Shown here: positions 17,659-26,062 of the stretch, one piece after another
How positions within the stretch are numbered: position 1 is the stretch's first letter
Layout: each line of letters starts with the position of its first letter
Position numbers and translations under genes: made by a program
Origin: Desulfovibrio porci
GTDB taxonomy: Bacteria > Desulfobacterota > Desulfovibrionia > Desulfovibrionales > Desulfovibrionaceae
Assembly (NCBI RefSeq): GCF_009696265.1
Contig: NZ_VUMH01000004.1
Coordinates: 124,001 to 188,000, forward strand
Direction: 5' to 3'
DNA length: 64,000 bases
Notes under the pieces: generated by a model
The model's database searches: none
What the model saw: the letters and a program-made list of their open reading frames with translations, nothing else
Told to the model about the DNA's origin: nothing

Positions 17659-18837
17659 TCAGCGCCGCCCGCTGCCGCCGGCGCCGTTCCGCCGGGGCGG
17701 CTGATCCGCGCCCGCATCGCCCGCAGGTTTGACGGACCCGGCGTCAACTCCCGCCGCCCCGGCATCGAAGCGTTCCTCAGCTCCCGCCGAGGCGTCAACC
17801 ATGTCCGAACGGCCGTCCTCGTCCTCATCTTCCTCCTGCCGATCCTGCCTGGCTGAAGGCGGCGTCAGCACCTCGTCCCTGAGCAGGGGCGACACCTTGA
17901 CCGTGGCGCGGGACAGGCTGCCTTCCAGCCATTGCTCGAACGCGGCCCTTTTTTTCTGTTCCTGCAGAATATGCTCAATCAGCGGATAGGCGTCGGCCAT
18001 TTCCAGGCTGTGGGCCTTCAGGCGCTCCACCAGCCCCACGCTCTCCCAGACGCCGTTGCGGCGGCGGGCCGGGAGGCAGGTTCCGGGCTTGAGAGCCGAC
18101 ACTTCCTTGGTCCACGGCGGCGGCACCTCGTCGGCCCTGACTTCCAGGCATTGCGCCAGCAGCGTTTCGGGCGGCGTCTTTCTGCCCGCCGGAAAAGACG
18201 CGCAAAAGGCGTCCAGAGCCTCGCGGTTCTCGCCGGAGACAAAGCAGACATCCAGGGTTTCAGGCAGCCGGAAGTCCGCCTGATGCTCCTGATAATAGGC
18301 GCGCACTTCGTCCAGCCGCACCTGGATGCCGGGCAGCAGCACCCGCTTTTCAAAGGTCAGCATGGCCAGATGGTCGCGCATCAGGGCCTGCCAGTCCGCC
18401 TCATCCAGGGATTCGTCAGTCAGGAATTTGGAAAGGCCGCCGGAGCCGTAGTCGCCGCGCACCAGGGCCACGGCCTGCTCCATGGTTGCGCCGGCCACGG
18501 GAATCTGACGGCGTTCCAGCTCCTGGCGCACCAGAGCGTGGATGATCAGGGTGCCCAGAGCCTCGCCGTACTGGCGTTTCATATTCTCCAGCGAAGGCCG
18601 CTGCAGGGTGCCCAGCGCGGCGGAACGACTGTCCAGCAGGGCCTGCACCGTACGCAGGTGGATGGGTTCGCTGTTGACCGTGGCCACCACGCCCTCGGGC
18701 AGACGGCTCTCCAGACAGGCGGCGAGCAGAAGACAACAGCAAAGCAGCGGAACAAGTCCGCAACGGGGCGCAAAGCATATCTTCGCGACGCGCGATCTTG
18801 CCGCATTTCCAACTATCCGCCGCATCATGTCTTTCAC
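17659..18837 (-). CDS. SurA-N-like lipoprotein with acidic tail
   Basis: Probable periplasmic chaperone-like lipoprotein. A positively charged N-terminus leads to a hydrophobic stretch ending in the lipobox LLAAC with Cys41. Residues about 45-190 resemble the SurA N-terminal helical domain (VVATVNSEPIHLRTVQALLD). The middle is only weakly parvulin-like (YYQEHQADFRLPETLDVCFV), and catalytic isomerase residues are not evident. The last 60 residues are Asp/Glu/Gly/Ala-rich low complexity. The GTG start at 18837 overlaps the TGA of the upstream gene (GTGA); an ATG three codons in is the alternative. Same strand and similar fold as the neighbouring isomerase, perhaps an old duplication. Confidence 0.75.
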   Translation of the reverse strand: MKDMMRRIVGNAARSRVAKICFAPRCGLVPLLCCCLLLAACLESRLPEGVVATVNSEPIHLRTVQALLDSRSAALGTLQRPSLENMKRQYGEALGTLIIHALVRQELERRQIPVAGATMEQAVALVRGDYGSGGLSKFLTDESLDEADWQALMRDHLAMLTFEKRVLLPGIQVRLDEVRAYYQEHQADFRLPETLDVCFVSGENREALDAFCASFPAGRKTPPETLLAQCLEVRADEVPPPWTKEVSALKPGTCLPARRRNGVWESVGLVERLKAHSLEMADAYPLIEHILQEQKKRAAFEQWLEGSLSRATVKVSPLLRDEVLTPPSARQDRQEEDEDEDGRSDMVDASAGAEERFDAGAAGVDAGSVKPAGDAGADQPPRRNGAGGSGRR

Positions 18838-19190
18838 TGCGTCAATCCGTGGCTTTCGTCAATGAGACCGTACAGTTCGTCGTCGGGAAAACCGCCGTCC
18901 AGCACAAGCGTAATCCAGTGCTTCTTGTTCATATGATAGGCGGGCAATGCGCCTGACGCGCTGTTCACAAGAATATCCAGCACATGATCGCTTTTCAGGT
19001 TGATAACGTCGATGTTTCCCTCTCCTTCCAGACCCAGCCGCGCTTTGGGCAGATTCAGGATCAGACCGTACCATTTGCCGTTCCCCCCGTGCCGCAGCAC
19101 GGCATACTCCGGAAACCGCCGCCAGGGGTAGTCCGGCTCGGTCTGGAACGTCTTCTTCACGTAAGCGAGGATATCTTCCCGCGTCGCCAT
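18834..19190 (-). CDS. MmcQ/YjbR family protein
   Basis: Small protein (118 residues) of the MmcQ/YjbR family, whose fold resembles a DNA-binding CyaY-like domain but whose role is unsettled. Visible family features: an N-terminal helix (TREDILAYVKKTF), YAVLRH followed by KWYGLILNLPK, and the end segment YHMNKKHWITLVLDGGFPDDELYGLIDESHGL. The ATG at 19190 has GGGGGAG eight bases upstream and is preferred to a GTG two codons earlier. It lies 32 bases after mfd and overlaps the following lipoprotein gene by four bases. Confidence 0.88.
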   Translation of the reverse strand: MATREDILAYVKKTFQTEPDYPWRRFPEYAVLRHGGNGKWYGLILNLPKARLGLEGEGNIDVINLKSDHVLDILVNSASGALPAYHMNKKHWITLVLDGGFPDDELYGLIDESHGLTQ

Positions 19191-19222
19191 GCTCACGGCT
19201 CCCCCGGCTGTCCGCCGTCTTT

Positions 19223-22200
19223 TCAGGAGGCCGACGCGCGGATGTTGTCCAGCGCCAGCCGCACTTTTTGCAAGCCCTCGCCGAACGAAAGCTCCCCGGC
19301 CAGCGGCAGGGTCAGGCCCGCCGGGGGATGCAGGCGCGCGCCCGGCATCCCGGCCGCCAGTTCCACAATGCGCTCCGGCTGTACGGCGGTCTGGCCGTCG
19401 GGCCAGAACATGCGCAAGTGGTCCCGGTGCACGTCGGCCCGCTGCACCTGCAACTCCGTGAGGAACTGCTTGAAGTCCAGCACGGCCAGAAAATTGTTCA
19501 GTTCCTCGGGGAAGGGACCGAAGCGGTCGCGCATGGAGAGCGCCGCCTCTTCCCTGGCCGCGCCGCCCACGGCGGAGGTCAGGGCCTTGTAGCAGCGCAG
19601 GCGCTCGCGGCCGTCGTCAATGTACGACGCGGGGATATGCGCAGGCAAGCCCAGAGTCAGCTCCGTTTCCACCGCCAAGGCCGAAGGCGTGCCCTTGAGG
19701 CGGCCCACGGCCTCCTCCAGCATTTCCAGATAGAGGTCCAGACCCACCCGGCCCATGTGTCCGGACTGCACCTCGCCCAGAATGTTGCCCGCCCCGCGCA
19801 GGCGCAGGTCTTCCATGGCCACCTGGAAGCCCGCGCCCAGGTAATCCATATCCATGATGATGCGCAGGCGCTCCTCGGCCACGGCCGTGAGACGCTCGGC
19901 ATCGGGCACCACGAAGAAAGCATAGGCCTGCCGGTCGCTGCGGCCCACGCGGCCCCGCAACTGATAGAGCTGGCCCAGGCCGAACATCTGGGCCTGGTCC
20001 ACCACCAGGGTGTTGGCGCGCGGGAAATCCAGGCCCGACTCCACAATGGAGGTGCAGACCAGCACGTCCAGCTCGCCGTGCCAGAATTTGTGCATGGTGG
20101 TTTCCAACTCGGTTTCGGACATCTGGCCGTGGGCCATGCCCACCCTGGCCTCGGGCGCGAGCTTGCGCACATATTCCGCCACGCGCTCCAGACCCTGCAC
20201 CCGGTTGTAAACCCAGAACACCTGGCCTTCGCGCTCGATTTCGCGCGCGATGACCTTGCGCAGCAGATCGTCGTCGCGGCGCAGCACCGCCGTGGCCACG
20301 GGCTTGCGGTCCTGCGGCGCGGTTTCGATGATGGACAGCTCGCGGATGCCGGACATGGAAAGCTGCAATGTGCGCGGAATGGGCGTGGCCGTCAGGGTCA
20401 GCACATCCACGTTCTTCTTCAGGGCCTTGAGCTTTTCCTTGTGGCGCACGCCGAAGCGCTGCTCCTCGTCCAGCACGAGCAGGGCCAGATTGGGCAGCTT
20501 CACGTCGCTGGAAAGAATACGGTGGGTGCCGATGAGAATGTCGATCTGTCCGGCGGCGGCCGCCTTGAGCACTTCCTTTTGCCGGGCCCGGGGCACAAAA
20601 CGGCTCAGCAGGCCCACGTTGACCGGGAATCCGGCCAGCCGGGCCCGGAACGTCTGGTAATGCTGCTCGGCCAGCACCGTGGTGGGACAGAGCAGGGCCA
20701 CCTGCCGCCCCTCGGCGGCGGCGCGAAAGGCCGCGCGCAACGCCACCTCCGTCTTGCCGAAACCCACATCGCCGCAGATCAGGCGGTCCATGGGTTCGCC
20801 CCTGTCCATGTCGTCCAGCACGTCCTGAATGGCCTTGGCCTGGTCCGGGGTTTCCTCAAAGCCGAAGGTGGCCTCGAATTCATGGTACAACTCACCCGGC
20901 GGGTCGTAGCGGAAGCCCTTGGCCACCTTGCGGTAGGCGTACATTTCCACCAGGTCGGCCGCGATTTTTTCAATGGCCTTGCGGGCTTTTTCCTTGCCCG
21001 CGGCCCAGGCCGGCCCGCCCAGGCGGTCCAGGGCCGGTTCCACGCCCTCGGTTCCCTTGAAACGCTGGATCAGGCCCAGACGGTCGGCGGGCACATAGAG
21101 CTTGTCCCGCCCGGAATATTCAATGAGCAGAAAATCGTTGGCCGCCTCGTTGAGATCCAGATGGTGCAGACCCGCGAAGCGCCCGATGCCGTAATCGCGG
21201 TGGACCAGCAGGTCGCCGTTTTTGAGGTCGTCAAAATTGTCCAGGCCCTTGAAGGCCCGCGAGGCGGCGCGCGGCGTCTTTTCCGCGCGGGGATAGATGA
21301 TGTCCTCGCCCAGCACCAGACTGTTGTCCCAGACCAGTTCCACGCCGGAACGGAAGGGCGAGACCAGGGCGAACAGGCCATGGGCCTCGGGCGCGTAGCG
21401 CAAGGCCGGGGTAATGCCGTCCTGCTCGGCCAGTTTGAGAAATTTGTTCCGGCCCCGTTCCGAGGAAAAACTCAGGATGACCTGACGGCGCTGGCTCTGC
21501 CATTCCTTGAGCCCGGCAGCCAGATGCTGCCAGGGCCGGTCCTGCGCGGCGGGCAAGGGGAACAAATCGCTGAAGGCGTGCAGGGGGCGTTCCTGAAAAT
21601 CCGCGCCCCGCTCTTCCACGCCCATGACCAGGGGTTCATCGAAGGCGCACTGGAAATTCCGCCAGGGCGCGGGCTGGGAATTCTTGCGCAAGGCCAGACC
21701 GGCCGGTTGCTGCATGGGCGAGTCCTCGGCTTCCAGACTCTCCTTGAGCGCCAGACGCCCGTCGCGCAGGGCTTCGGCGCTGTCCGCCTCGCCGGGCAGC
21801 AGCCAGAGGCTGTCGGCGGGCAGCCATTCCTCCAGCAGGCTGGGGGCATCACAGAGCACACCGGGCAGAATGCCCGCGCCGCCGCCGTCCAGGGCTTTTT
21901 TAAAGGAATAGCACTCGTTTTCGCTGATCCGCCCTTCGCTGAGCAGTTGATCGCAGCGTTTGCGGGCCGACGTCAGCCCCTTGTTGTCCAAAGCCAGCGG
22001 GCTCACGGGCAACAGGGTCAGTTCGTCGAGATGCTGCAGGGAACGCTGGCTCTCGGCGTCAAAGAGGCGCATTTCCTCAATGGCGTCGCCGAAAAACTCC
22101 AGGCGTACAGGCTTGGCGTAGCCGGGCGGGAAAATGTCCAGAATGTCGCCGCGCCGGGCCATGTCGCCGGGGCGGGTCACCAGGGAGACGCGCTCGTAGC

Positions 22201-22663
22201 CCCACTCTACGGCCTGATCCAGAATGAGTTCCGGCGAATACTCGCCGCCGCGCTGAAGGTCCAGGGTGCGCGAATCAAAAAAATCCAGCGGCATATAGCG
22301 CAACAGCGCGCTTTCCACGCCGGCCACCACGCAACGCGGTCCGCCCTGGGCCAGAGCATACAGCGCGGCCATGCGGGCAGCCCAACTGTCCCTGTCCCGC
22401 CACTGGCTCATGGGCGGCAGACTCAGACAGGGGCTTTCCCATACGGCCTTGCCGACGGGGATGTCGCCCAGAGAAAGCTGAGGCAAAAAAAGCGTCAGCA
22501 GGGAGCGGGCCGCGTGGAATTCCTCCCGGTTGCGGGCGAGGAGCACCGCGCCGCGCCCCTGGGCCAGAGCCTCGCAGGCCAGGCGGCAGCGCGTGGCCAT
22601 GCCGCTGCGCTTCAGATAAAGCTGGCCGTCCCGGCCCGCAAGCAATGCGCTGAGATTTTGCAT
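19223..22663 (-). CDS. mfd: Transcription-repair coupling factor Mfd
   Basis: ATP-dependent translocase that pushes stalled RNA polymerase off lesions and recruits UvrA. 1146 residues, the usual size. In order: the UvrB-like N-terminal module; the RNA-polymerase-interacting domain with GDLLVHRDYGIGRFAGL near residues 475-490; the RecG-like helicase with Walker A GDVGFGKTEVALRAA near 627; DEEQRFGV (motif II); TLTATPIPRTLQLS; LVVDQAQMFGLGQLYQLRGRVGRS; and the TRCF C-terminal domain. It heads a leftward group with the YjbR-like gene. Confidence 0.97.
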   Translation of the reverse strand: MQNLSALLAGRDGQLYLKRSGMATRCRLACEALAQGRGAVLLARNREEFHAARSLLTLFLPQLSLGDIPVGKAVWESPCLSLPPMSQWRDRDSWAARMAALYALAQGGPRCVVAGVESALLRYMPLDFFDSRTLDLQRGGEYSPELILDQAVEWGYERVSLVTRPGDMARRGDILDIFPPGYAKPVRLEFFGDAIEEMRLFDAESQRSLQHLDELTLLPVSPLALDNKGLTSARKRCDQLLSEGRISENECYSFKKALDGGGAGILPGVLCDAPSLLEEWLPADSLWLLPGEADSAEALRDGRLALKESLEAEDSPMQQPAGLALRKNSQPAPWRNFQCAFDEPLVMGVEERGADFQERPLHAFSDLFPLPAAQDRPWQHLAAGLKEWQSQRRQVILSFSSERGRNKFLKLAEQDGITPALRYAPEAHGLFALVSPFRSGVELVWDNSLVLGEDIIYPRAEKTPRAASRAFKGLDNFDDLKNGDLLVHRDYGIGRFAGLHHLDLNEAANDFLLIEYSGRDKLYVPADRLGLIQRFKGTEGVEPALDRLGGPAWAAGKEKARKAIEKIAADLVEMYAYRKVAKGFRYDPPGELYHEFEATFGFEETPDQAKAIQDVLDDMDRGEPMDRLICGDVGFGKTEVALRAAFRAAAEGRQVALLCPTTVLAEQHYQTFRARLAGFPVNVGLLSRFVPRARQKEVLKAAAAGQIDILIGTHRILSSDVKLPNLALLVLDEEQRFGVRHKEKLKALKKNVDVLTLTATPIPRTLQLSMSGIRELSIIETAPQDRKPVATAVLRRDDDLLRKVIAREIEREGQVFWVYNRVQGLERVAEYVRKLAPEARVGMAHGQMSETELETTMHKFWHGELDVLVCTSIVESGLDFPRANTLVVDQAQMFGLGQLYQLRGRVGRSDRQAYAFFVVPDAERLTAVAEERLRIIMDMDYLGAGFQVAMEDLRLRGAGNILGEVQSGHMGRVGLDLYLEMLEEAVGRLKGTPSALAVETELTLGLPAHIPASYIDDGRERLRCYKALTSAVGGAAREEAALSMRDRFGPFPEELNNFLAVLDFKQFLTELQVQRADVHRDHLRMFWPDGQTAVQPERIVELAAGMPGARLHPPAGLTLPLAGELSFGEGLQKVRLALDNIRASAS

Positions 22664-22679
22664 GGATTACGCCAAGAAT

Positions 22680-22703
22680 GAGGGCGGCCTTGCGACCGCC
22701 CTC
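22680..22703 (-). terminator. GC-rich hairpin, probable terminator of the IscA-like gene
   Basis: GAGGGCGG (22680-22687) and CCGCCCTC (22696-22703). It lies 140 bases downstream of the leftward IscA-like gene and just ahead of the mfd start. The minus-strand tract after the stem (CATTCTTGG) is only weakly T-rich. Confidence 0.55.
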
Positions 22704-22843
22704 TATTTGAAATCACAGGGCCATACCGGATTCGCCACTCTCAGCCTCGGCCTGTGAAAAACATGTGCTTTTTCCCTGGCCTCGGTCACCGGCCTCGCCT
22801 TTCGATGATGCCGGAACGATGGACATTTTCTACTGCTTTGTCC

Positions 22844-23167
22844 CTAGTGGGAACCACAGCCGCCGCAGCAGCTGCCGCACCCTCCGCCGTCGTTTTCCGG
22901 CAGCGGCATTGTGGGCTCCACGGTGAAACCCATATGGCTCAAGTCAATTTTAACGCCGTGCACCTGGGCCAGCAATTCCTTGTTGATGCAGAAGGTAAAA
23001 CCGGCCTGTTCCTCGCTCTGGTCATCGTCGGTGGCGGCGTCCAGAGCCAGCGCGAGGCGCGGGCCGCAACAGCCGCCGGGGGCCAGATAAATGCGGATGG
23101 CGCCTTTTTCCTTGCCCGTAAAGTAGCTTTCAAGCTCCTTGCGGGCGCTTTCGGTCAATTCCAGCAT
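22844..23167 (-). CDS. IscA/HesB-like iron-sulfur protein
   Basis: 107-residue A-type Fe-S carrier-like protein. It starts MLELTESARKELESYF and contains the region IYLAPGGCCGPRLALALD with Cys33/Cys34. It ends in an unusual cysteine cluster (GGGCGSCCGGCGSH), where classical IscA ends in CGCG. A close paralogue lies 250 bases upstream on the same strand at 23420-23743. It may carry Fe-S or another metal; the function is not established from sequence. Confidence 0.85.
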   Translation of the reverse strand: MLELTESARKELESYFTGKEKGAIRIYLAPGGCCGPRLALALDAATDDDQSEEQAGFTFCINKELLAQVHGVKIDLSHMGFTVEPTMPLPENDGGGCGSCCGGCGSH

Positions 23168-23419
23168 GCTTCCTCCATGTGGGGCGTGCTGTCAAAGATT
23201 TTCGAGACATACGCGAAAAACGGATGCCTGGAGACCAAGGCGCTTTGACGGCGCTCCGCACGGGGAACGGCTTGCAGGCAAGAAAGCGTGAATACTGCGG
23301 GTTTTTGTTCTTTGCCTGGAGAGGTCGGCCCGGACGAAACACAATAAACAAAGCATACATGCGTTTCGCGCGGAACAAACCTGACGCGGGCAAAGGACAA
23401 AAAACCGTTTCAGCGCTTC

Positions 23420-23743
23420 CTAATTGCCGCCGCAGCCGCTGGAGCAGGAACCGCAGGCGCTGCCGCCGTCCGGGGCGGCCAAGGGCACCGTGGGTTCCAC
23501 CGCAAAGCCCATATAGGTCAGATCAATTTTGACCCCCTGCACCTGGGCCAGCAGGTCTTTGTTGATGCAAAAGGTAAATCCGCCCTGTTCCTCAGTCTGA
23601 TCCTGATCATTTGACTCATCCAGAGCCAACGCGAGCCGCGGCCCGCCTCAGCCGCTGACCGAGTAAATCCGGATCGTTTCCTTTTTCTTATCCGCAAAGT
23701 ACGCATCCAGCTCTTTGCGGGCGGTATCCGTCAGTTCGAGCAT
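23420..23743 (-). CDS. HesB/IscA-like selenoprotein (in-frame UGA read as selenocysteine)
   Basis: The full gene spans an in-frame TGA at 23650-23648 (codon 32). Translated through, it gives 107 residues, the same length as the paralogue at 22844. The stretch before the TGA (MLELTDTARKELDAYF, then IRIYSVSG) and after it (GGPRLALALDES) both align with the paralogue, and UGA falls where it has Cys33. The start ATG at 23743 has AGGA upstream. About 20 bases beyond the UGA, GGCTC-TGGAT-GAGTC can form a small hairpin suitable for a bacterial SECIS. HesB-like selenoproteins are a known family. An annotation starting at the internal ATG (23629) would lose the first third. A nonsense pseudogene is the alternative, but no other damage is seen. 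Confidence 0.8.
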
Positions 23744-23874
23744 ATGTCCTCCTAATTGTAATCTCGAAATATCTAAGGACAAGAACACGGCTTGTCAATC
23801 AGCGGCGGGGCTTTTCTTGCGCGGCGAAAGCGGCTATATTGCCTCACACGGCGTTGACGCCGCCCGGAGGAGAC

Positions 23875-24408
23875 ATGAGTTCAACCCTGCTGCTGGAAAA
23901 AAATGAAATGGCCCGCATTCTGGACCGCCTGGCCTCCCAGGTGCTGGAACGGCACGCCGCTTGCGAGAATGTGATGCTGGTGGGCATCCAGCGGCGCGGC
24001 GCGGATCTGGCCCGGCGGCTGGCTGAACGGATCGAAGCCCGCCTGAACGCCCCGGTGCCGCTGGGCACCCTGGACATCAATCTGTACCGCGACGACTGGA
24101 CCAGCCTTGAGGGCAAGCCGCACATCGGCCAGTCCAAGATTCCCGGCAGCGTGGACGAGCGCGTGATCATTCTGGTGGACGACGTGCTGTTCAGCGGGCG
24201 CACCATCCGCGCGGCCCTGGAAGCCCTGCTGGACTACGGCCGCCCCAGGGCTGTGGAACTGCTGGTGCTCATTGACCGGGGCCACCGCGAACTGCCCATC
24301 CACGCCGACTATGTAGGCCGGGTGGTCAATACCAGCCGCCACGAGCATGTGGACGTGCTGCTGGACGAGCGCGACGGCGAGGACGCGGTGCGCCTCAGCG
24401 GCGAATAA
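23875..24408 (+). CDS. pyrR: PyrR: pyrimidine operon attenuator / uracil phosphoribosyltransferase
   Basis: 177 residues. It has the phosphoribosyltransferase fold with the PRPP loop VIILVDDVLFSGRT near residues 98-111 and the PyrR-specific LYRDDW and GIQRRGADLARRL segments. PyrR proteins bind pyr mRNA in Gram-positive bacteria; in this lineage regulation by RNA is not shown and the enzyme activity may dominate. The start at 23875 follows GGAGG; an in-frame ATG twelve codons earlier has no ribosome site. No pyrimidine genes adjoin it. Confidence 0.93.
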   Translation: MSSTLLLEKNEMARILDRLASQVLERHAACENVMLVGIQRRGADLARRLAERIEARLNAPVPLGTLDINLYRDDWTSLEGKPHIGQSKIPGSVDERVIILVDDVLFSGRTIRAALEALLDYGRPRAVELLVLIDRGHRELPIHADYVGRVVNTSRHEHVDVLLDERDGEDAVRLSGE

Positions 24409-24678
24409 GGCCGGAACGCCTCCGGCGGACCCGGCGTTGCGGCCTCCTTTTCACTTTTTTCACCTCTTGCCAGGAGAACGGCTATGTTCCTGCGCCAGAC
24501 CTGACGTAACGCATTGAGCTTCACGGCGTGGAGCGTATGCGGACGGCGGCGCGGGAGATTGCGCTTTTTCCTCACCCGGCAGGCCTGATTTTCCGAAATC
24601 CCCGTCCGCGTTGCCGGTCAGCCAAACCGACCGGCGTTCGCAACGGGCGCGTGCGCGTCCATAACCATGGGGAATTTT
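24409..24678 (+). promoter_or_regulatory. Leader region of the selenium-type transporter operon, with mini-ORF and hairpin
   Basis: 270 bases between pyrR and yedE. A six-codon frame with a good ribosome site (CAGGAG, then ATG at 24484) reads MFLRQT and stops at a TGA; if that TGA were decoded as Sec the frame would run on for 27 codons. A hairpin with CCGGTC/GACCGG core and CGTTGC/GCAACG outer pairing lies near 24614-24648, just ahead of the yedE start. Regulation through this leader is speculative. Confidence 0.35.
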
Positions 24679-25773
24679 ATGAAATCGGGTTTCAACATCT
24701 TTTCCACCACGACCGGCATTGTGGTCACGGGCCTGATTTTCGGCGCGCTGGCCATCTGGCTCCAGCATTCGGGCAATCCGGGCAATATGGGCATCTGCGT
24801 GGTCTGCTTCAACCGCGATATCGCGGGTGCTGTGGGCCTGCACCGGGCCGCCGTGGTCCAGTATCTGCGCCCGGAAATCCTGGGCATGGTGCTCGGGGCC
24901 TTCATGGCCGCGCTGGCCTTCGGCGAATACAAGCCGCGCGGCGGCTCCTCGCCCATCATCCGCTTTCTGCTCGGGGCCATCGCAGGCATCGGCGCGCTGG
25001 TCTTTCTGGGCTGCCCCTGGCGCGTAATCCTGCGCCTGGCCGGGGGCGACGCCCACGCCCTCTTCGGCCTGGCCGGTCTTATGGCGGGCGTGGGCATTGG
25101 CACCCTCTTCTTCCGCAAAGGCTTTTCTCTGGGCCGCAGCCAGAGCCAGAGCCGAATTTCCGGTCTGGTCCTGCCCGGCGTCATGCTCGCTCTGGTGATC
25201 CTCTACCTCATGGATCCGCAGATCCAGGGCCAGCCCCAGAGCGGCGTGCTCTTCTATTCTGTCAAAGGACCCGGCTCCCAGCACGCGCCCTTCCTGTTCT
25301 CGCTGGGCGCGGGCCTGATAGTGGGTTTTCTGGCCCAGCGCAGCCGCTTCTGCACCATGGGCGCGCTGCGCGACGTGATGCTCTTCAGGCAGTGGCATCT
25401 GGCCCTGGGTTTTCTGGCCATGCTGGCCGCGGCCCTGGTGCTCAACCTGAGCCTGGGTTCCTTCCACTGGGGCTTTGAAAACCAGCCCATCGCCCAGCCC
25501 GACGATCTCTGGAACTTCCTGGGCATGGTCACCGCCGGGCTGGCCTTCGCCCTGGCGGGCGGTTGCCCCGGCCGCCAGCTTTTCATGGCCGGAGAAGGCG
25601 ACAACGACGCCGCCGTGTTCGCCACAGGGCTGATCGTGGGCACGGCCATGGCTCACAACTTCGGCATGGCTTCCAGCGGCGCGGGCATCGGCATGCACGG
25701 GGCGGCCGCCACCATCAGCGGCCTGGTCATCTGCCTGTTCATCGGCTTTTACAACTGCAAGCGAGGCGCCTGA
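24679..25773 (+). CDS. yedE: YeeE/YedE family membrane transporter, selenium-associated type
   Basis: Polytopic inner-membrane protein, 364 residues, with about ten hydrophobic segments and the cysteine motifs of the YedE/TsuA superfamily (ICVVCFNRD, FLGCPWR, RSRFCTMGALRDV, AGGCPGRQL). The family moves thiosulfate or related chalcogen compounds. The version followed by a YedF and a DUF3343 gene is linked by comparative genomics to selenium metabolism. The start at 24679 follows GGGGA; an ATG four codons earlier has no site. The stop overlaps the yedF start (TGATG). Confidence 0.88.
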   Translation: MKSGFNIFSTTTGIVVTGLIFGALAIWLQHSGNPGNMGICVVCFNRDIAGAVGLHRAAVVQYLRPEILGMVLGAFMAALAFGEYKPRGGSSPIIRFLLGAIAGIGALVFLGCPWRVILRLAGGDAHALFGLAGLMAGVGIGTLFFRKGFSLGRSQSQSRISGLVLPGVMLALVILYLMDPQIQGQPQSGVLFYSVKGPGSQHAPFLFSLGAGLIVGFLAQRSRFCTMGALRDVMLFRQWHLALGFLAMLAAALVLNLSLGSFHWGFENQPIAQPDDLWNFLGMVTAGLAFALAGGCPGRQLFMAGEGDNDAAVFATGLIVGTAMAHNFGMASSGAGIGMHGAAATISGLVICLFIGFYNCKRGA

Positions 25774-25991
25774 TGTCCACTCTTATTGATACACGCGGGC
25801 TCTCCTGCCCGCAGCCGGTCCTGCTCTTTCTGACCGCCGTCAAGGGAAATGCCGACGGCCCGTTCAGCGTGCTGGTGGACAACGACGCCAGCCGTGAAAA
25901 CGTGAGCCGCGCGGCCCGCAATCACGGTTTCAGCGTGGAGGCTCAGGATGAGGACCATGGCGTGACCCGGTTGAACATCAGCAAAGCCTGA
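25773..25991 (+). CDS. yedF: TusA/YedF-family sulfur (selenium) carrier protein
   Basis: 72-residue TusA-fold protein. The CPxP motif (LIDTRGLSCPQPVLLF) holds the persulfide- or perselenide-forming Cys13. It is short: only the TusA domain is present, while the DUF3343 half found fused in some YedF-type proteins is encoded separately next door. Its ATG overlaps the yedE stop, so it is translationally coupled to the transporter, consistent with handing off imported chalcogen. Confidence 0.85.
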   Translation: MSTLIDTRGLSCPQPVLLFLTAVKGNADGPFSVLVDNDASRENVSRAARNHGFSVEAQDEDHGVTRLNISKA

Positions 25992-26062
25992 TCCCGCTCG
26001 TATTCCGGCGTGGGGTGGGGAATCCGCCATCTGCGATCCGCGCCCCACGCCAAGGGGGAAAT

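Noticed and set aside
19268..22681. Very long open frame on the plus strand opposite mfd
   Set aside because: It is the antisense shadow of a high-GC gene. The product is His/Gln/Arg-rich with no domain, while the minus strand encodes a complete Mfd.
23420..23629. A 69-residue protein starting at an internal ATG of the HesB-like gene
   Set aside because: That start loses the conserved N-terminus present upstream in frame; reading the UGA as Sec gives the full family length.
24484..24585. A UGA-containing short selenoprotein upstream of yedE
   Set aside because: Reading through the TGA gives an Arg-rich tail with no conserved motif; kept only as a speculative leader.
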